64,000 nt of DNA from Nereocystis luetkeana (taxonomy: Eukaryota; Sar; Phaeophyceae; Laminariales; Laminariaceae). Where the stretch lies: assembly GCA_031213475.1 (NCBI GenBank), contig JARUPZ010000021.1:806001-870000 (forward strand), read 5' to 3'. The notes under the pieces are model-generated. The model did no database searches. It saw nothing but the letters and a program-made list of their open reading frames with translations, and had not been told where the DNA came from. Below, piece by piece: positions 43,261 through 55,136 of this stretch. Each line of letters opens with the position of its first letter. Position 1 is the first letter of the stretch. The position numbers and the translations under genes were made by a program.

Positions 43261-44484
43261 TGTTGTTCGGTGTGAGATGTTTTTTGTGTCGAGGTCATGG
43301 ACTTGAGGCGGATGATGCGTCCGTCCAGTTTTTAGCTCTGCTATTTAAACGTGTCAGGGGAGTAACTCCAGGCGACCTTTTGCCCTGCTTTTTCCGGCAA
43401 AGCGCGGGATAGGTGTGGGGAATCGTGTACCGTGCGCGGGACCGACCTGAGCCTATGGTCGCATGGAAAAGTTCGGAACAGAGGGGTGGGGTTTCCGAAC
43501 TGGCGTTTTGTCGTGGTGGAAACGCCCCCCGGTCCACATCCCCCCTTGTGTTCGGCGGACAATAGGCCTCTTCCGATATACCAGTAGTAAACCACTGTTT
43601 CGCTTGAGAGGCCCAAACGAACCCACTAGAATTGCCTTGTGAGAGGATGCTGTGTCGTTTCGTTTTGTCGCTGCGTCGGCACCTTTTGTGTGTGGCACGT
43701 TTCACCGCAATGATCCCATCGAGAAAAAGCTTAACACAAGGGGAAACCCGTGAGTACTCTGAGTAGCGGGTGGCGGGAAGGGGGGGAGACTGGTAGCCTT
43801 GGGAAGAGTAGGCGTTGAGAAACGACTCAGGATGATATAGTTTGCAGATTGTAGTGTGGTATATAGTTATCGTCTCGCTCGCTGTGAGAGCCAACTATAT
43901 ATTCTAGCTAGCTAAGGGTTTGTTGGAGGTTTTGGGCTCCTACAGTAGTTGATCTGTGTGAATTTTATTTTTTTATGGTTTCTTGATTGCGATTGGCTGT
44001 GGTTAATTGTGGCTGGGATATGCTTCGTTGTAGTACTGTGAGTGATTGTGTCCGGGCCCCGTGGTGGAATTTTTGCTGTTTTTTGTTTGACTGAGCGGGG
44101 TGAGGTGGGGGTAGGGTGGCGTGAGATGGGGTGGGGTGGTGGAGGTTGTTTTTGGTGGCTCTCTCAGTTCTGGAGCGAGCGTCTGTTTTTTTAGTGATTT
44201 TGTTTTTGCGAGTAAACAAAACGAAAGACTCTCCGTTTCAGGAGGAATCCGTCTTCATTTTTTTGCGAAAGAAGCTGCGTACGACAAAATCCTGTTTTAT
44301 TTTGCTGTCGCACAGAGGGCACCGTCAAAGCATCACGACGGGCGTCTGTGCTGTAGCTTCTGACTCGACAGCGCCCTGAGCGACCACCGTAGACTGATAT
44401 TTAGCGCCAGCAATGGTTGAAAGGACGCCCGACATAATAGGGGACGGTTTTGTGTGCATTTTTAGAAAATTAAAAAGATGCCTC

Positions 44485-44550
44485 GGCTGTGAGGTCGAGG
44501 ATTTCGTCGACACGCATCTTCGCAAGCTACGCGTGATATTCTGTCATCCT
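44485..44550 (+). repeat. Short frame-preserving repeat, copy 2 of 5
   Basis: Reads G-C-E-V-E-D-F-V-D-T-H-L-R-K-L-R-V-I-F. It is preceded, like the 50.8-kb copy, by AAATTAAAAAG. Confidence 0.55.
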
Positions 44551-47500
44551 TTTCTGGACGGATCTCCTCCACAACAGCGACTGGTGGTACCGCCGTGAGT
44601 GCTTTGCGGCCGGTGTTTGCTGTCCTTTTTTGCGACGTTTTTAGACGCTACCAAACGGGCTCCTTTCCCTCGGGGCAAGCTTGTACCTAGAGGGAGGGGG
44701 GTTTTGTTGTATTCGTAGCACGCTACTCTTGGCGTGGCGGCGTGCATTATTGAAGGTATGCGCAACTACTTGCGGCGAGCCACTACAGAAACTTAACTGA
44801 TGTGCCTGGAATATACGATGGGTACTTTCAGCGGGGGGGTTGTGGGGAGCGAGGGGGGTGGGATGGGGGGGGGGGGGGAGGGGGGGCACGGAATATGGGG
44901 TCCTTTGCCATCGGCTGTGTATGACGGAAGACAACACGATACACGTGCGCTCTTTCCCTACGTATGTATGCCAGGCTGGATGGACTTTTTTGCTTTTCAA
45001 GAATGAATAAACTGCGCCTGCTAGGACAGGAGGGCGCGCGGCAGAGATGTACGTGCGCGCAGTCCATAAATTCCTGTACTATGGGTTGGAAGGGGGTAGC
45101 ATTCACACGGATTCGGGGAACGGAAAGTGGGCGGGGGCTGTTGCAGCGGGCGTGAGGGTGGGGGGGAGGGGGGGGGGTGGCGTGAGCAGCCTTTTTGTGA
45201 TTCGCCATTTTTGCTAAAGTACGACAGCTGTAAGAAGCGTGGGTACGGTACGCGTTCTGGGTGTACGGCTCGTGAGGTACTGTGTCGAGCGCCAAGGGAG
45301 GGGAGGGGGGGAGGGGGGGCAAAGGGAGGAGACGGGGGGGATCGTGGAGCGAGGAGATAAGATAAGTCACGCAAAAGAGGGGGGGGGGTAATCGCGCGCT
45401 GTTTCCTACTGGCTATGGTATGATGGCAGTTGCAATTACGGGCGACGGGGGGGAGTGAATACTCAACTCGTGGAGCCATGTACTGGCGTGTTTCTGGCCC
45501 CCGAGCTGTTCCACGCCTGCGCGGGGGTGATACGGACGTTTGTGGTGGTTGCATAATAGCTGGGAGGGAAATACTCGTGAGTTGAGGTTTGGCAACGCTG
45601 AAGACGCGAGTCTCACCAGAAGGCGAAAACGATGTTGGGCTTGCTCTGGATGTTACCATGTCATGTTTGGTCGGGAGGACGGGGCTGCATAAATCGACTT
45701 TAAATCAAGAACCCAGCGAGTCCCGGGAGGAATGCCTAGTAGCGTTGGTTCGTGGTCACCGACTGACACTTTCAAAGGGTCCCAGGACTAGCGACGAATG
45801 GACTGCGCGTTCTACTGGTGTAACAGATCATCACGGCACCAGGTATCCAACCCAGGCCATGTAAAACATGCGCTGAGTGTCATACAAAGGCAAGGGTCAT
45901 CACGGGGGAGCGTTGTGGGAGGCGTTGGTCTGTAGGACGTTACTATATTTTGTACCGCCGCTTCTGCGGAGTTTTAACCTGTCACTTTGCAAGGCGTGCT
46001 GCTCCTGCCACGTAGATTCGTGACACCTATTGTACAATCCGGAAGAGTAAGGTTCGCCGTCTCAAAGAAGGGCAAATCAGGTTTGCAGAGTGACCGAAGG
46101 AATCCTCTTGTCTCCCTACCGACGCACCTGATGAAAGTGCGAAATACAGTAGAAGGAGAACAAGGAGTGCTCTTTAGATCGTGCCATCAGCTTCTCTTGC
46201 ATAAGGGCGCGAGAATGTTAACACAGTTTACACAAGCGGACGACGCGACTGTTGATAGGCGCATGTAATATGTAGAAGCAGAATTGCCGTGGGATATATC
46301 TTTCCCGCAATGGCTACGGAGCGCGTGTCGATATACAATCCGGAAAACGTTGACCAGCGGGCGCACTCATACGTACCTGTGGCTACTCTTCTTCGCTGGT
46401 AGAGCTTTATGATAATTCTCCAAAAACACTTCAGGGTCTCGTTAGCCAGTTTCCCACCACTTCGATTCTGTATCGAGTACGTATGGAAATTGTAGGTAGT
46501 GCACCGTCAGTATAGGGCATTGGCTGATCCCCAGTGTGCCGTTTTTTGTTTCAGGCCGGACGGTCGTACGAGCGACTCCCATATGTCATACCGATATGTT
46601 TCTAGTTAGACAGCTGCGAGGTAAAATGTTACCTGGTACGTCACTACTGCTGTACTGTATTTACATGTACCAGGTGGAGTATAGCTATTAGAGATGTACC
46701 AGGTGGAGTATAGCTACAGTAGTACAGTTAGTATTAATAGTTTATTTCGCAAAAAGATTCCAAAACATATATTTTGGGAGGCTACAACATCAGGTATGCC
46801 TATTACTCCCCTAGTACGTCCGCTACTGAGCTGTTGTGGTTGTACTCCGCTCGGAGGCTGCTGTTTGCTGTTTGTTGCTGGTGCTGCTGTGTACAGCTCC
46901 TCTACAGCAGCAAGCAGTAGTAGTAGTAGTATTTCTCGCTCTACAATACTGTAAATGCGACGACAGTAGTACTGATATTAATAAAGGGTTACGTTACAAA
47001 AAAATCATGCTTGAGTGAAGAGATAGAAAACACTCTGGAATCAGATTCGATGAACCAGCAACAAATAAAGTTCCGCGCATACCCGCAATGACCGAAGGTG
47101 CAGGCTAATGAAGAGGCCGTAAGTACGATACGTTGCACTCTGCCAACGGGTACGAGTATATTGTATATTGAAATATATCGTGTCCGAGTGGAACGAAAGA
47201 AAAAACACTGGGATCAGATAGAATCAGTCAGCGACGAAAAAATGTTGCCACCGGACACACTTTTTGCCATCTGGCACGAGGCACGAGGGCGTCCCTGAAA
47301 ATGAGAAAAAGACACCGCACCCCCCCAGAGATTGGAATGGAGAACTAATCGGAGCGTTGTGTGATCACACAGGAAGAGATAGATATATATATTTTTTAAT
47401 ATTTGCTTTCACTTAGTTTTCAAGTGCTGTTAAGATCAAGGTCGGGACGTTTTGCATCCCTGGACAGGTGTGCCTATCAAGCCGATACTCGTTGGTATTC

Positions 47501-47689
47501 ACGTGTGTTGTTTGCTTAGAGATAGAAGAACAGCTTTATTTTCTAGTTACTCCTTTCGTGCACGCGGAAAGTGAGAGAGCCAAGCTCGTGCCTCGCTGGG
47601 GAAACCCCTGGGTTTCCATTTAAGATATACGCCTCCCAAGAACTACAAATACGATCCCAATACCCGAACCCAGGTGATTACCCGGCTTT

Positions 47690-47850
47690 CTGCCTAATTC
47701 AAAGCAGTACCATAACACTAGCCCACTCTGATGAGCCGTATATACAGAATTATGGGGAATTCGTGGAAACCCCGATTCCACAAGCTAGAACATGAGTCGA
47801 AGATGCAGCTCCTCAAAACCCACTCCCACCCCTCTGAACGGCAAGGTACG
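47690..47850 (+). repeat. Family R repeat fragment
   Basis: ATAACACTAGCCCACTCTGA, CCGTATATACAGAATTATGG and AACCCACTCCCACCCCTCT match the middle and right part of the copy at 3621-4060. Confidence 0.7.
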
Positions 47851-48654
47851 GCAGAAAAATAGAGTGAAAGGAAGGCCTAGCCTTGAGGAGCAGGGATAAA
47901 TCGTCAAGGAAAGTCATCGCCATGCTACCGGCAACGCGGGGAGGGCGAGAAAGTCCCCCTGTCTATCGAAAACAAAATCTGCTCTGCAGCGTGTCGTTTT
48001 ACATTTTCTTGTATACCCTCGCCCGGCACAATGTGCATAAATCAATTATAGAAAATGTATTCCACAGAGTTGGCCACGGAGTACGCTAAAAGTCGACTCC
48101 AATAACGGTTCGAAGAGTCGATCTTGAGGACACGTATTGTATTTCGTTTTTTCCTGAAATTTCGGCATTTCACCAAATTCAGCGAGGGTTGAACCTTATC
48201 GAGTAAGTGCTTCTGTTGGCTCGGGAAATAATCGCCCACCCGGCACAGAACCGTCCCTACAGCAGCTGCCGGAACCCATGCGTGCGGTGGCCCCACAGTT
48301 ATCGGCCTGACTCGTAGGCAGGTGTCGGTGCCTTGGGGAGTGAAATCCACCACCAACTCGTCACGCCACAACGCCCAACGCTTGCCCAAAGCGACAAAGT
48401 CTCAGCTATTGCCGTCACCGAGCTCAGTCGGTCGGCCACCTCGGTGCGGTCACCTTGTGAACTCGGCCACGAGAGCCCAGAAAGCTATTGCGCCTTCTGC
48501 GTTCGGCCATGACCTGCGAATGACCTTAGGAACGACCCCTGTCAGCTCTGTGCGCTCGCGAGTGGTGGCACAGCTCGAGCGGTGGGGTTGCCCGATCCTC
48601 TACGGCCTTGTACCTAAATTTCCTGAAAAACCCTAAAAGGCGACTTTTTGGGGG

Positions 48655-48735
48655 GGTGAAGTTTTTCGGCTTTTCCCGAAAATATTTCGGGAAAATACCG
48701 AAATTTCGGGAAAATACCAAAAAAAACTGAAAAAC
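48655..48735. repeat. AT-rich palindrome built on TTTCGGGAAAATACC
   Basis: TTTTCCCGAAAATATTTCGG is followed by GAAAATACCGAAATTTCGGG and a further GAAAATACC. Together they make a near-perfect palindrome plus a direct repeat within 80 bp. Confidence 0.8.
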
Positions 48736-49889
48736 ACTCGTCGTTAAGATCGACCCTAATGTCCCCATCTAGTATCGCTCTCATCTGTTCATTGGCCGTC
48801 TCCCATCTTTGACCTATTTCGAGGTGCCCTTGATACCCACTGACACTTCTCCGTACAACAGCAGCAACAGCAGCACTATACTATCAATAGGAGAACATGC
48901 ATGATACGCTCGTATACCTACGGCATCGTACCTGGCATCAGATTATGTTTGTATGGTATGATATGATACAAAATGATCCAGTAAGTAAGTGTCAACAATA
49001 AACACAGCAGCAGCACAGCAAACACACGGTACCAAAACAAAAGGAAAAACACATAATACGTAGGCCTTTAAGGATTAGAACCAGGCTAGAGCAAGGTGAA
49101 CGTCCTACAGTAGTAATACTGTGCTTTGACCCAACCTGCGTCTAGTGTAGTGTGTAGTAGACCGATGCTCTTCTATGTACGAGGATACTCTCGATCAGTT
49201 TAATTGGTGAGAAACACGACATATTGCCCCTCCACCAGGGACGCAGTGCGAATCGGCCGAGGCTGCCCCTGGTAGGGGCGGGAGGGGCGGACAAGGTGAA
49301 GCACGTCCAGCAAACCGCGCATCGGAAGGTGGGCCTCATCACAAGTTAGGTCGTTTTCAGCTCTAAACGTGGTGCGAAATCGACTTTCATATTGCTGAGG
49401 GTGAGCCTCCATGTGGGTCATCCTACATTCCGGGTATATTTACAGCGGCAAGCAGCGGTCATATGACCCCGTCTGAGAAACGCCTGCTACTTTGCGAGCT
49501 CCTCCCGCGACAGCCGATACCGACTCTTGTCGAGGAACCACGTGACTGGCATCCGCTCGGCGAGAACCAGCGAGTGAGACTCGTGACGGGCATAAGTTAC
49601 GAACACAAAGAAGGGATGAGGGGCGAAAAAGTCGAAATTGAGCATGGAAAATCGTTCGAAATCGAAAGAAAAAACTGGGAGTCGTGTTTGTGGTGGAAAG
49701 TCGGATGGAAGATGGAGGGCAGGCAAGACAGACAACCATTTCATCATGTTCCTCGCAGCGACTCCAATGGACACTGGGGAATTTGGAAAAAAAATCGTGC
49801 GTAATGGCGCGACATTCTTATCTCTTACCTTTGCTCGTATGCACCAGGTAGGTATGCATGTGATCACGATAGAAAGTCTGCAGAACTGT

Positions 49890-50310
49890 TGAATGTAGAG
49901 CTGTACGGACCTAGAGGGACCGACTACTGCTAGCAGGTGTGCCCCTGGCTCTGCTCTGGTCATTCACCCAAGGTGCTCGAGTATGTTGGAATTTATAGGC
50001 TCCTGTATTATTAATAGTTCCTGCTTGCTCGCCAGATGTCTTCTGAACGAAGGGGCGAGGAATTCATCAGTCAAGCAGGCGACCAGGTACGAGGAGGGGA
50101 CGCTTGCTATTAATCAAAATGCCGGAACTAGGGAGAGGGGATACCATAACACAAGCCCACCCTGAAGCGCCGTATATGCAGATTCATAGAAACTCGGGCG
50201 GAAATCAAACCCTTCCGGAGAATTCGGAGAATGGATTCATCGGAGATGCGGCGCTTCACAACCCAGCCCACTGCAACACCTGTAACTAGTAAGGTTGAAG
50301 CCGACTACAC
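49890..50310 (+). repeat. Family R repeat, copy 2
   Basis: Collinear with 3621-4060: ACCGACTACTGCTAGCAGGT, GATGTCTTCTGAACGAAGGG, GATACCATAACACAAGCCCA, ATGCAGATTCATAGAAACT and TTCGGAGAATGGATTC. Confidence 0.8.
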
Positions 50311-50441
50311 ATGTACTCTGCTAATCAGACAACAGCAATCCGACCCAAAAGCAGGTACAAGAGCGAAGAGCCAAAATTGTCGCCGGAGAAAAAATCACAC
50401 CTCGAACAGGTGCCAAAAACCTCCTACCGTCGACGCCAGTG

Positions 50442-50710
50442 TTGAGTGCAAAACAGTATGGACCCAGGGGCCAACTACTGCTGGCAGGTGTGCCTTTGGC
50501 TCTGCTCTGGTCACTCACACAAGGTGCTTGACGATGTTGGAAGCGATAGGTTCTTGCAATAGTTGCTGATTGCCTCACCAGATGTCTTCTGAACGAGGGG
50601 GCGAGGCGTTCATCGGCCAGGCAGGCGATAACGCCTGCCACGTATGATGAGGAGATGCTAGCTACAAATTATAGTGCCGCAACTGGGGAGAGGAGATACC
50701 ATAACAGATT
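50442..50710 (+). repeat. Family R repeat, copy 3, truncated
   Basis: Matches the left half of the family up to GAGATACCATAACA, then diverges. It lies only about 130 bp after copy 2. Confidence 0.8.
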
Positions 50711-50792
50711 GTTGACGACGTGGTGCCACTGTTTCGAGGCACATAACCTGTTAGGTCACGCGGTGTTGTTATTTATAAAATTAAAAAGCAAC

Positions 50793-50865
50793 AGCTGTGA
50801 GATCGAAAAATTGATCGAACCTCACATTTGCAAGCTGTGTGTGATACTTCGATCGCGCGTACTAT
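50793..50865 (+). repeat. Short frame-preserving repeat, copy 3 of 5
   Basis: Reads S-C-E-I-E-K-L-I-E-P-H-I-C-K-L-C-V-I-L-R-S, the copy with the fewest departures from the apparent consensus. It directly follows a family-R copy. Confidence 0.55.
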
Positions 50866-51199
50866 TAATACGGGTTTTATTTGTCTTCATGCAGGAAATA
50901 TAGTCCGTATATGAGGAAGACGAAATCTCAAGCTGCAGAATTCAAGGAATAGGTGTGTCTATATTTGGGAAATAGTAAAAATATTTTTCCGAGGTTGCAG
51001 GTAGCTTGTCAAGAGTGGACAATTTTTCCGGTGTGTATTTATACCTGGTATTACTGTTTTATAAATATACCTGGTATGTATTTGGATGCCATCATCAGTA
51101 CTACCGAGCAGCATTAAATAATAAGGCATGTGTCTATAATTTTTGAAAGAAAAACATCAATCGGGGAGTGCGAGGACCAAGTTCCACTCACGAAGCAGG

Positions 51200-51600
51200 A
51201 GGAGACACCTAGCTATTACTTCTTAATTTGTGGCTTTGAACTAATGTGCATCAAAATTTCAGTTTCGGCAAAAAGCGCACACGATATTGGTATTAATACG
51301 TAGACGAGACTACTGCGAAATAAATCGAGGATCTCGTCGAAGCTCATATTTCCAAGCCGTGTGTGGTAACAAGATCGTGCGTATTGGGGATTTCACTCAT
51401 GAGGCAGGTGGATAAAATGTACCTGGTACCTGGTATTGGATTAATTGAGACAACATTTATGTGTATCAATTATTTTCGCAAAAAAGGGCAGGGGAGGGGG
51501 AGGGCACGATATTGATATATATATGCCCGATCAGCTGTGAGAGCGAGGGATACATCGAATCTCATTGTTTGAAATTATGTGTTGTTATCTGGTGACTGTG
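51200..51600 (+). repeat. Two tandem units of about 210 bp containing short-repeat copies 4 and 5
   Basis: Both units have a CACTCAC/TCATGAGGCAGG-like start, an AATTTGTG/TTTATGTG stretch, GCACACGATATTG/GGCACGATATTG, then the short repeat (51322-51390 and 51533-51592). Copy 4 keeps I-E-D-L-V-E-A-H-I-S-K; copy 5 keeps S-C-E-S-E-G-Y-I-E-S-H-C-L-K-L-C before a stop. Confidence 0.5.
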
Positions 51601-52129
51601 CCCCTCCTAGATAGAGACTCGAAGAGAGGGCCATCGAATGCTGTGAAGAATCGAACGTCGAGCTGCTCAAAAATAGCAACGGCGAGAGAGAGCTCAAGAG
51701 TGTGGCGCTTGTGGACAAATTGATGACCTCGAGGAAGCGATGAAGAGTTGTCACCTCTTGCATTCCTTGTTCGTGAATACCCACCACGAAGAAAGCTTCC
51801 ATGTACCCTCTTTTAAGGTACTTCCATGAAGGCGCGATAATACTTTCATGGCACCTCATGGAAGCACCATGCATGGAGAGAGAGTCACCATGAAATTAAC
51901 ATGTGGGGCTGCCATCAAAATTGTTTTGACGGACAGTTGCAGAGAAAGTACCATGGGGCAGACAAAATAGTCGTTTGTTGCCATGGAGACTTATGTTTTT
52001 TTCCATGAAAGCGCCGTTAATTGCCATGGAAGGAGACGTTATTACGATGAGTTCGGCGGGAAGTTTCTAGATGACAGTGAAGTTAACAACTTTAGGACCG
52101 CAGTCCCGTTTTGGGGACAATCCACTCAA

Positions 52130-52720
52130 ATTCCAAGTATTTGGTTCCCAAAACGGGCCTGCAGCACTCAAGGAGTTAACGAAGTGTCTGCAGGTGGCAC
52201 TACGGTGAACGTGGTAGTCCAGACAGGCTTGGCGCGAGCCTCTGTTAGACGTGCTTATGAGATTCGCGCAGAAGAAATAGATAATGTCGCAACATGGCGC
52301 TGGGCCGAGATGAAGAAGACGAAATAAATTGTGAGACCGGGTTGAGAATAAGGAATTGTTGTGAGCTTGGTGGGCGCTACAATCTATCTCGGCCATCCCA
52401 GCTCTACGGTTAGATGTACTCTACTCCGGGTCATTGAATTGACAGATCCACAGCAATGTTCCTCGACGGTTGCTCGTGAAGGTTGATCAGCTACTACGTG
52501 CTCCGTGTTGTTGCATTGTTGTTGCTTCGACAACCGACGAACGACTACCAGGAGTATCTGCTTCGAACTTTCCAATTACGACACGTACATATTGATGGCC
52601 ATACTACTGGAGTACCAAACACTCTTCGTATGTACATGACTGAGGGTATCCTTACTTATTCAATAGTACTCCATGCTACTACTGAATATTGACTCGATAG
52701 ATAGACTGCTTCAAACGCCT
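52130..52720 (+). repeat. Long direct repeat, copy 1
   Basis: Shares with 53390-54640 the blocks GGCTTGGCGCGAGCC, GAAGAAATAGA, GTGAGCTTGGTGGGCG, CTCTACGG(T/C)TAGATGTAC, CACAGCAATGTTCCTCGA, GAGGGTATCC and AGTACTCCATGCTACT. No conserved protein was recognised. Confidence 0.8.
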
Positions 52721-53389
52721 ACATACCTGCTTCTATCACGGACGACATTGTTAGCGATGAGCGACTCGGTAGGCTGCTGGTGTACTGCTGCTGCTGTAGC
52801 AAAATACCTACCAGGTATATATTTACACGACCCCTCGATGAAGGGGACAAAGTCCAAATTTATGTGAGTCACCGAAGCTAGTTGCCCATCAACTTGACCT
52901 GACGTAACGTACTCGTGCTTGATACATACGGCAATAACTGACTACTACGTCACACCATAAGAGCATAATTCCTATGTTATTGTGTACTCTACGCTTCAAC
53001 ATGTCGTTGCCACATGTACTTTGCTTGTCGGTATATTTACCGGTGTATTCCGTTGCTGTCGCAACAAAAGTACTACCGCACGTACTCCTTTGCTGTCACA
53101 GCAGAAGTTTACTACGGCACGTACTCCTTTGCCGCGCCGCAACAATATCAACATTTATTTCCCGCTTTCTCGTACGACGGATGGTCAATCCTAATAAACC
53201 AGCTTTGATAGCGGAACACTCAATTTGCGTTGCCTGGTAACGTAGAGGCACTTTGTTATGACAGGTTTGAACCATGAACGAGTACATACTATTGTCAAGT
53301 GGCAGCTCGGAACTCTTGGCGTAGTATATAGCTAGGTCATTTTGCCGGATCGCAACTCTACACAAAGCGCCAAACAATTCGAGGCTCAT

Positions 53390-54640
53390 AACCTGTCAAC
53401 GGAGTGTCCGCAAGTGGCTAGTGGTGGACGTGCTCGCTATTATTATACCAGGGTAGTCCAGAGGCTTGGCGCGAGCCGCTGTTATGCGTGCTCGTGAGCT
53501 TCGATCGGAAGAAATAGAAAATAGATGTTGCAAACTCGCTATACCTCTGGGCCAAGGTGAAGAAGACGAACAAACGATGAGGCAGAGCTGAGGAAGCTGG
53601 TTGTGAGCTTGGTGGGCGTAACAAAACCATCCTCCACCACCTCGGCTCTACGGCTAGATGTACCCTACAGTATAGGTCGCCTGTAAGAAAGTATCCAATA
53701 AGAAGATAATGCTCGCTTGTTGGAGGACGCAAGAAAATTGGGATAAGAAAAACGGCTCAGCGGTGAAATCTACACTAAATCCTATATAATAGCCTAAGAT
53801 CAAGTTTGTTTGAAGATGGCGTCCCAATAAGATTCTCAGGCTTGCCCAGATTAGATGTTCCTTGTTGACGGGCCCATACTGGACTACGGGTTGTGGTACT
53901 GATCGACTCACAGCAATGTTCCTCGATGGTTTCTCGTGGAGGTTGATCAGCGGACCCGTGCTGGACACCAGCGCATTGGTATTGCTCCGACAACCGACGA
54001 ACGAGCACGTATACCCGTAGGAGCCGTCTTTTGCCGAAAAGGCCGAAAAAAAGCCGGCGGGGATCTCTTCCTTGGACCGATTTTGGGGAGGGACGGTCGA
54101 TTTTTTGTCCAGAATCATGCTACACGCCCAATTCCACTCGTCCCCTGGTACAAAAACACCCAATTTTTTTATTTCTGTTTCTGGCGAAGTTATTTTGAAA
54201 AATAATAAATGGGAGCTGCATTACGGATTTCTGTGACTCAAGCCGGCCGATGTACAGTGTAGGCAGCGCTCTGCTGATAATGCACGCCCATCGAGCCTGC
54301 TTCCAATAAAACAAAAGCCTATTCCCTCCGTGTGAACGAGCCGATTTTCAAGATTTTGAACCGACTTTTATAGTTGTATGAGGTACGAGCCGAAAAGGCC
54401 GAAAACTGTTTTGGGATCAGGAGTTCTTGGAACTTGCTAATTATTACACCGCATGTTGATGGTTACGATTGTATACTGCTGTACCCTGGTACAGATTTTC
54501 GAGAGATTAATACCAGGTATACAGCATACACCACCACCAGCAGAGTATCAACACCAAGCACTCTTTATTAGCAGGTACATGACTGAGGGTATCCCTACTT
54601 CGGCAGTACTCCATGCTACTGAGTACGGACTACTCGTAGA
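53390..54640 (+). repeat. Long direct repeat, copy 2, carrying an insertion
   Basis: Same block order as copy 1 but lengthened by about 130 bp near 53.7-53.85 kb and by about 356 bp between two identical 17-mers (54033-54049 and 54389-54405). Confidence 0.75.
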
Positions 54641-55136
54641 TATATAGCAGATACCTGGTGCCTGGGTACGTGGGTAGGTCTCCTTTCAGGTCCGTTCTCG
54701 TTGCCCAGCACCCGCCGAATATAACGCCACTTACGGAACTACGAAACCTCATTTCAAACGTGTAACGAAGATGGTCTTCGTACGAGTAGAAGTCTGGAGC
54801 GCTTCACCAGGCATTGCACAAACCGCGAAGGCACGAAGCCGCGGAGTGACACCGCCTGAACTGGACCGTAGCTGGAGACCGTTGGTTCGTGCGAGATTTA
54901 TCGTATCCTTGTGAGCGCAACGTCGTGTCCGAAAGTCCTCCCACAAATCAGATTTTCGGACCGCAATACTATTTAATAATACTCGTGGCATTGGGTGTAT
55001 CTCTCACCGCTGTGCCTCCTGCGGAGTGCTGTAAAGGTTGCTCATCGCCCACGGCTCAAAGCTCACTGCTGGGCTGGGCTGGACTGTGCTTCGCTTTCCA
55101 CAAAGGCCATTCCAGCAGCTTCATAACAGTGCATAC

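Larger units (their letters stand above)
43261..49889. other. Gene-poor interval with G-runs and short repeats
   Basis: No exon recognised on either strand. The long minus-strand frames at 43.3-43.9 and 44.6-45.7 kb are Pro/Ser-rich readings of G-runs or have no recognisable content. Noted inside: a frame-preserving short repeat at 44485-44550; long G-runs at 44866-44886, 45162-45180 and 45383-45391; a local duplicate of GATGTACCAGGTGGAGTATA near 46663 and 46693; a family-R fragment at 47690-47850; and the palindrome at 48655-48735. A minus frame at 48042-48389 (115 codons) has no recognisable domain. Confidence 0.5.

Noticed and set aside
43295-43894. 199-codon minus-strand frame
   Set aside because: No domain, no codon regularity and an overlapping alternative frame in the same interval. 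It could be chance, so it is not annotated as a gene.
45021-45659. 212-codon Pro-rich minus-strand frame
   Set aside because: It is the reading of G-runs on the plus strand; long stop-free Pro/Ser frames arise in several frames here and none has a domain.
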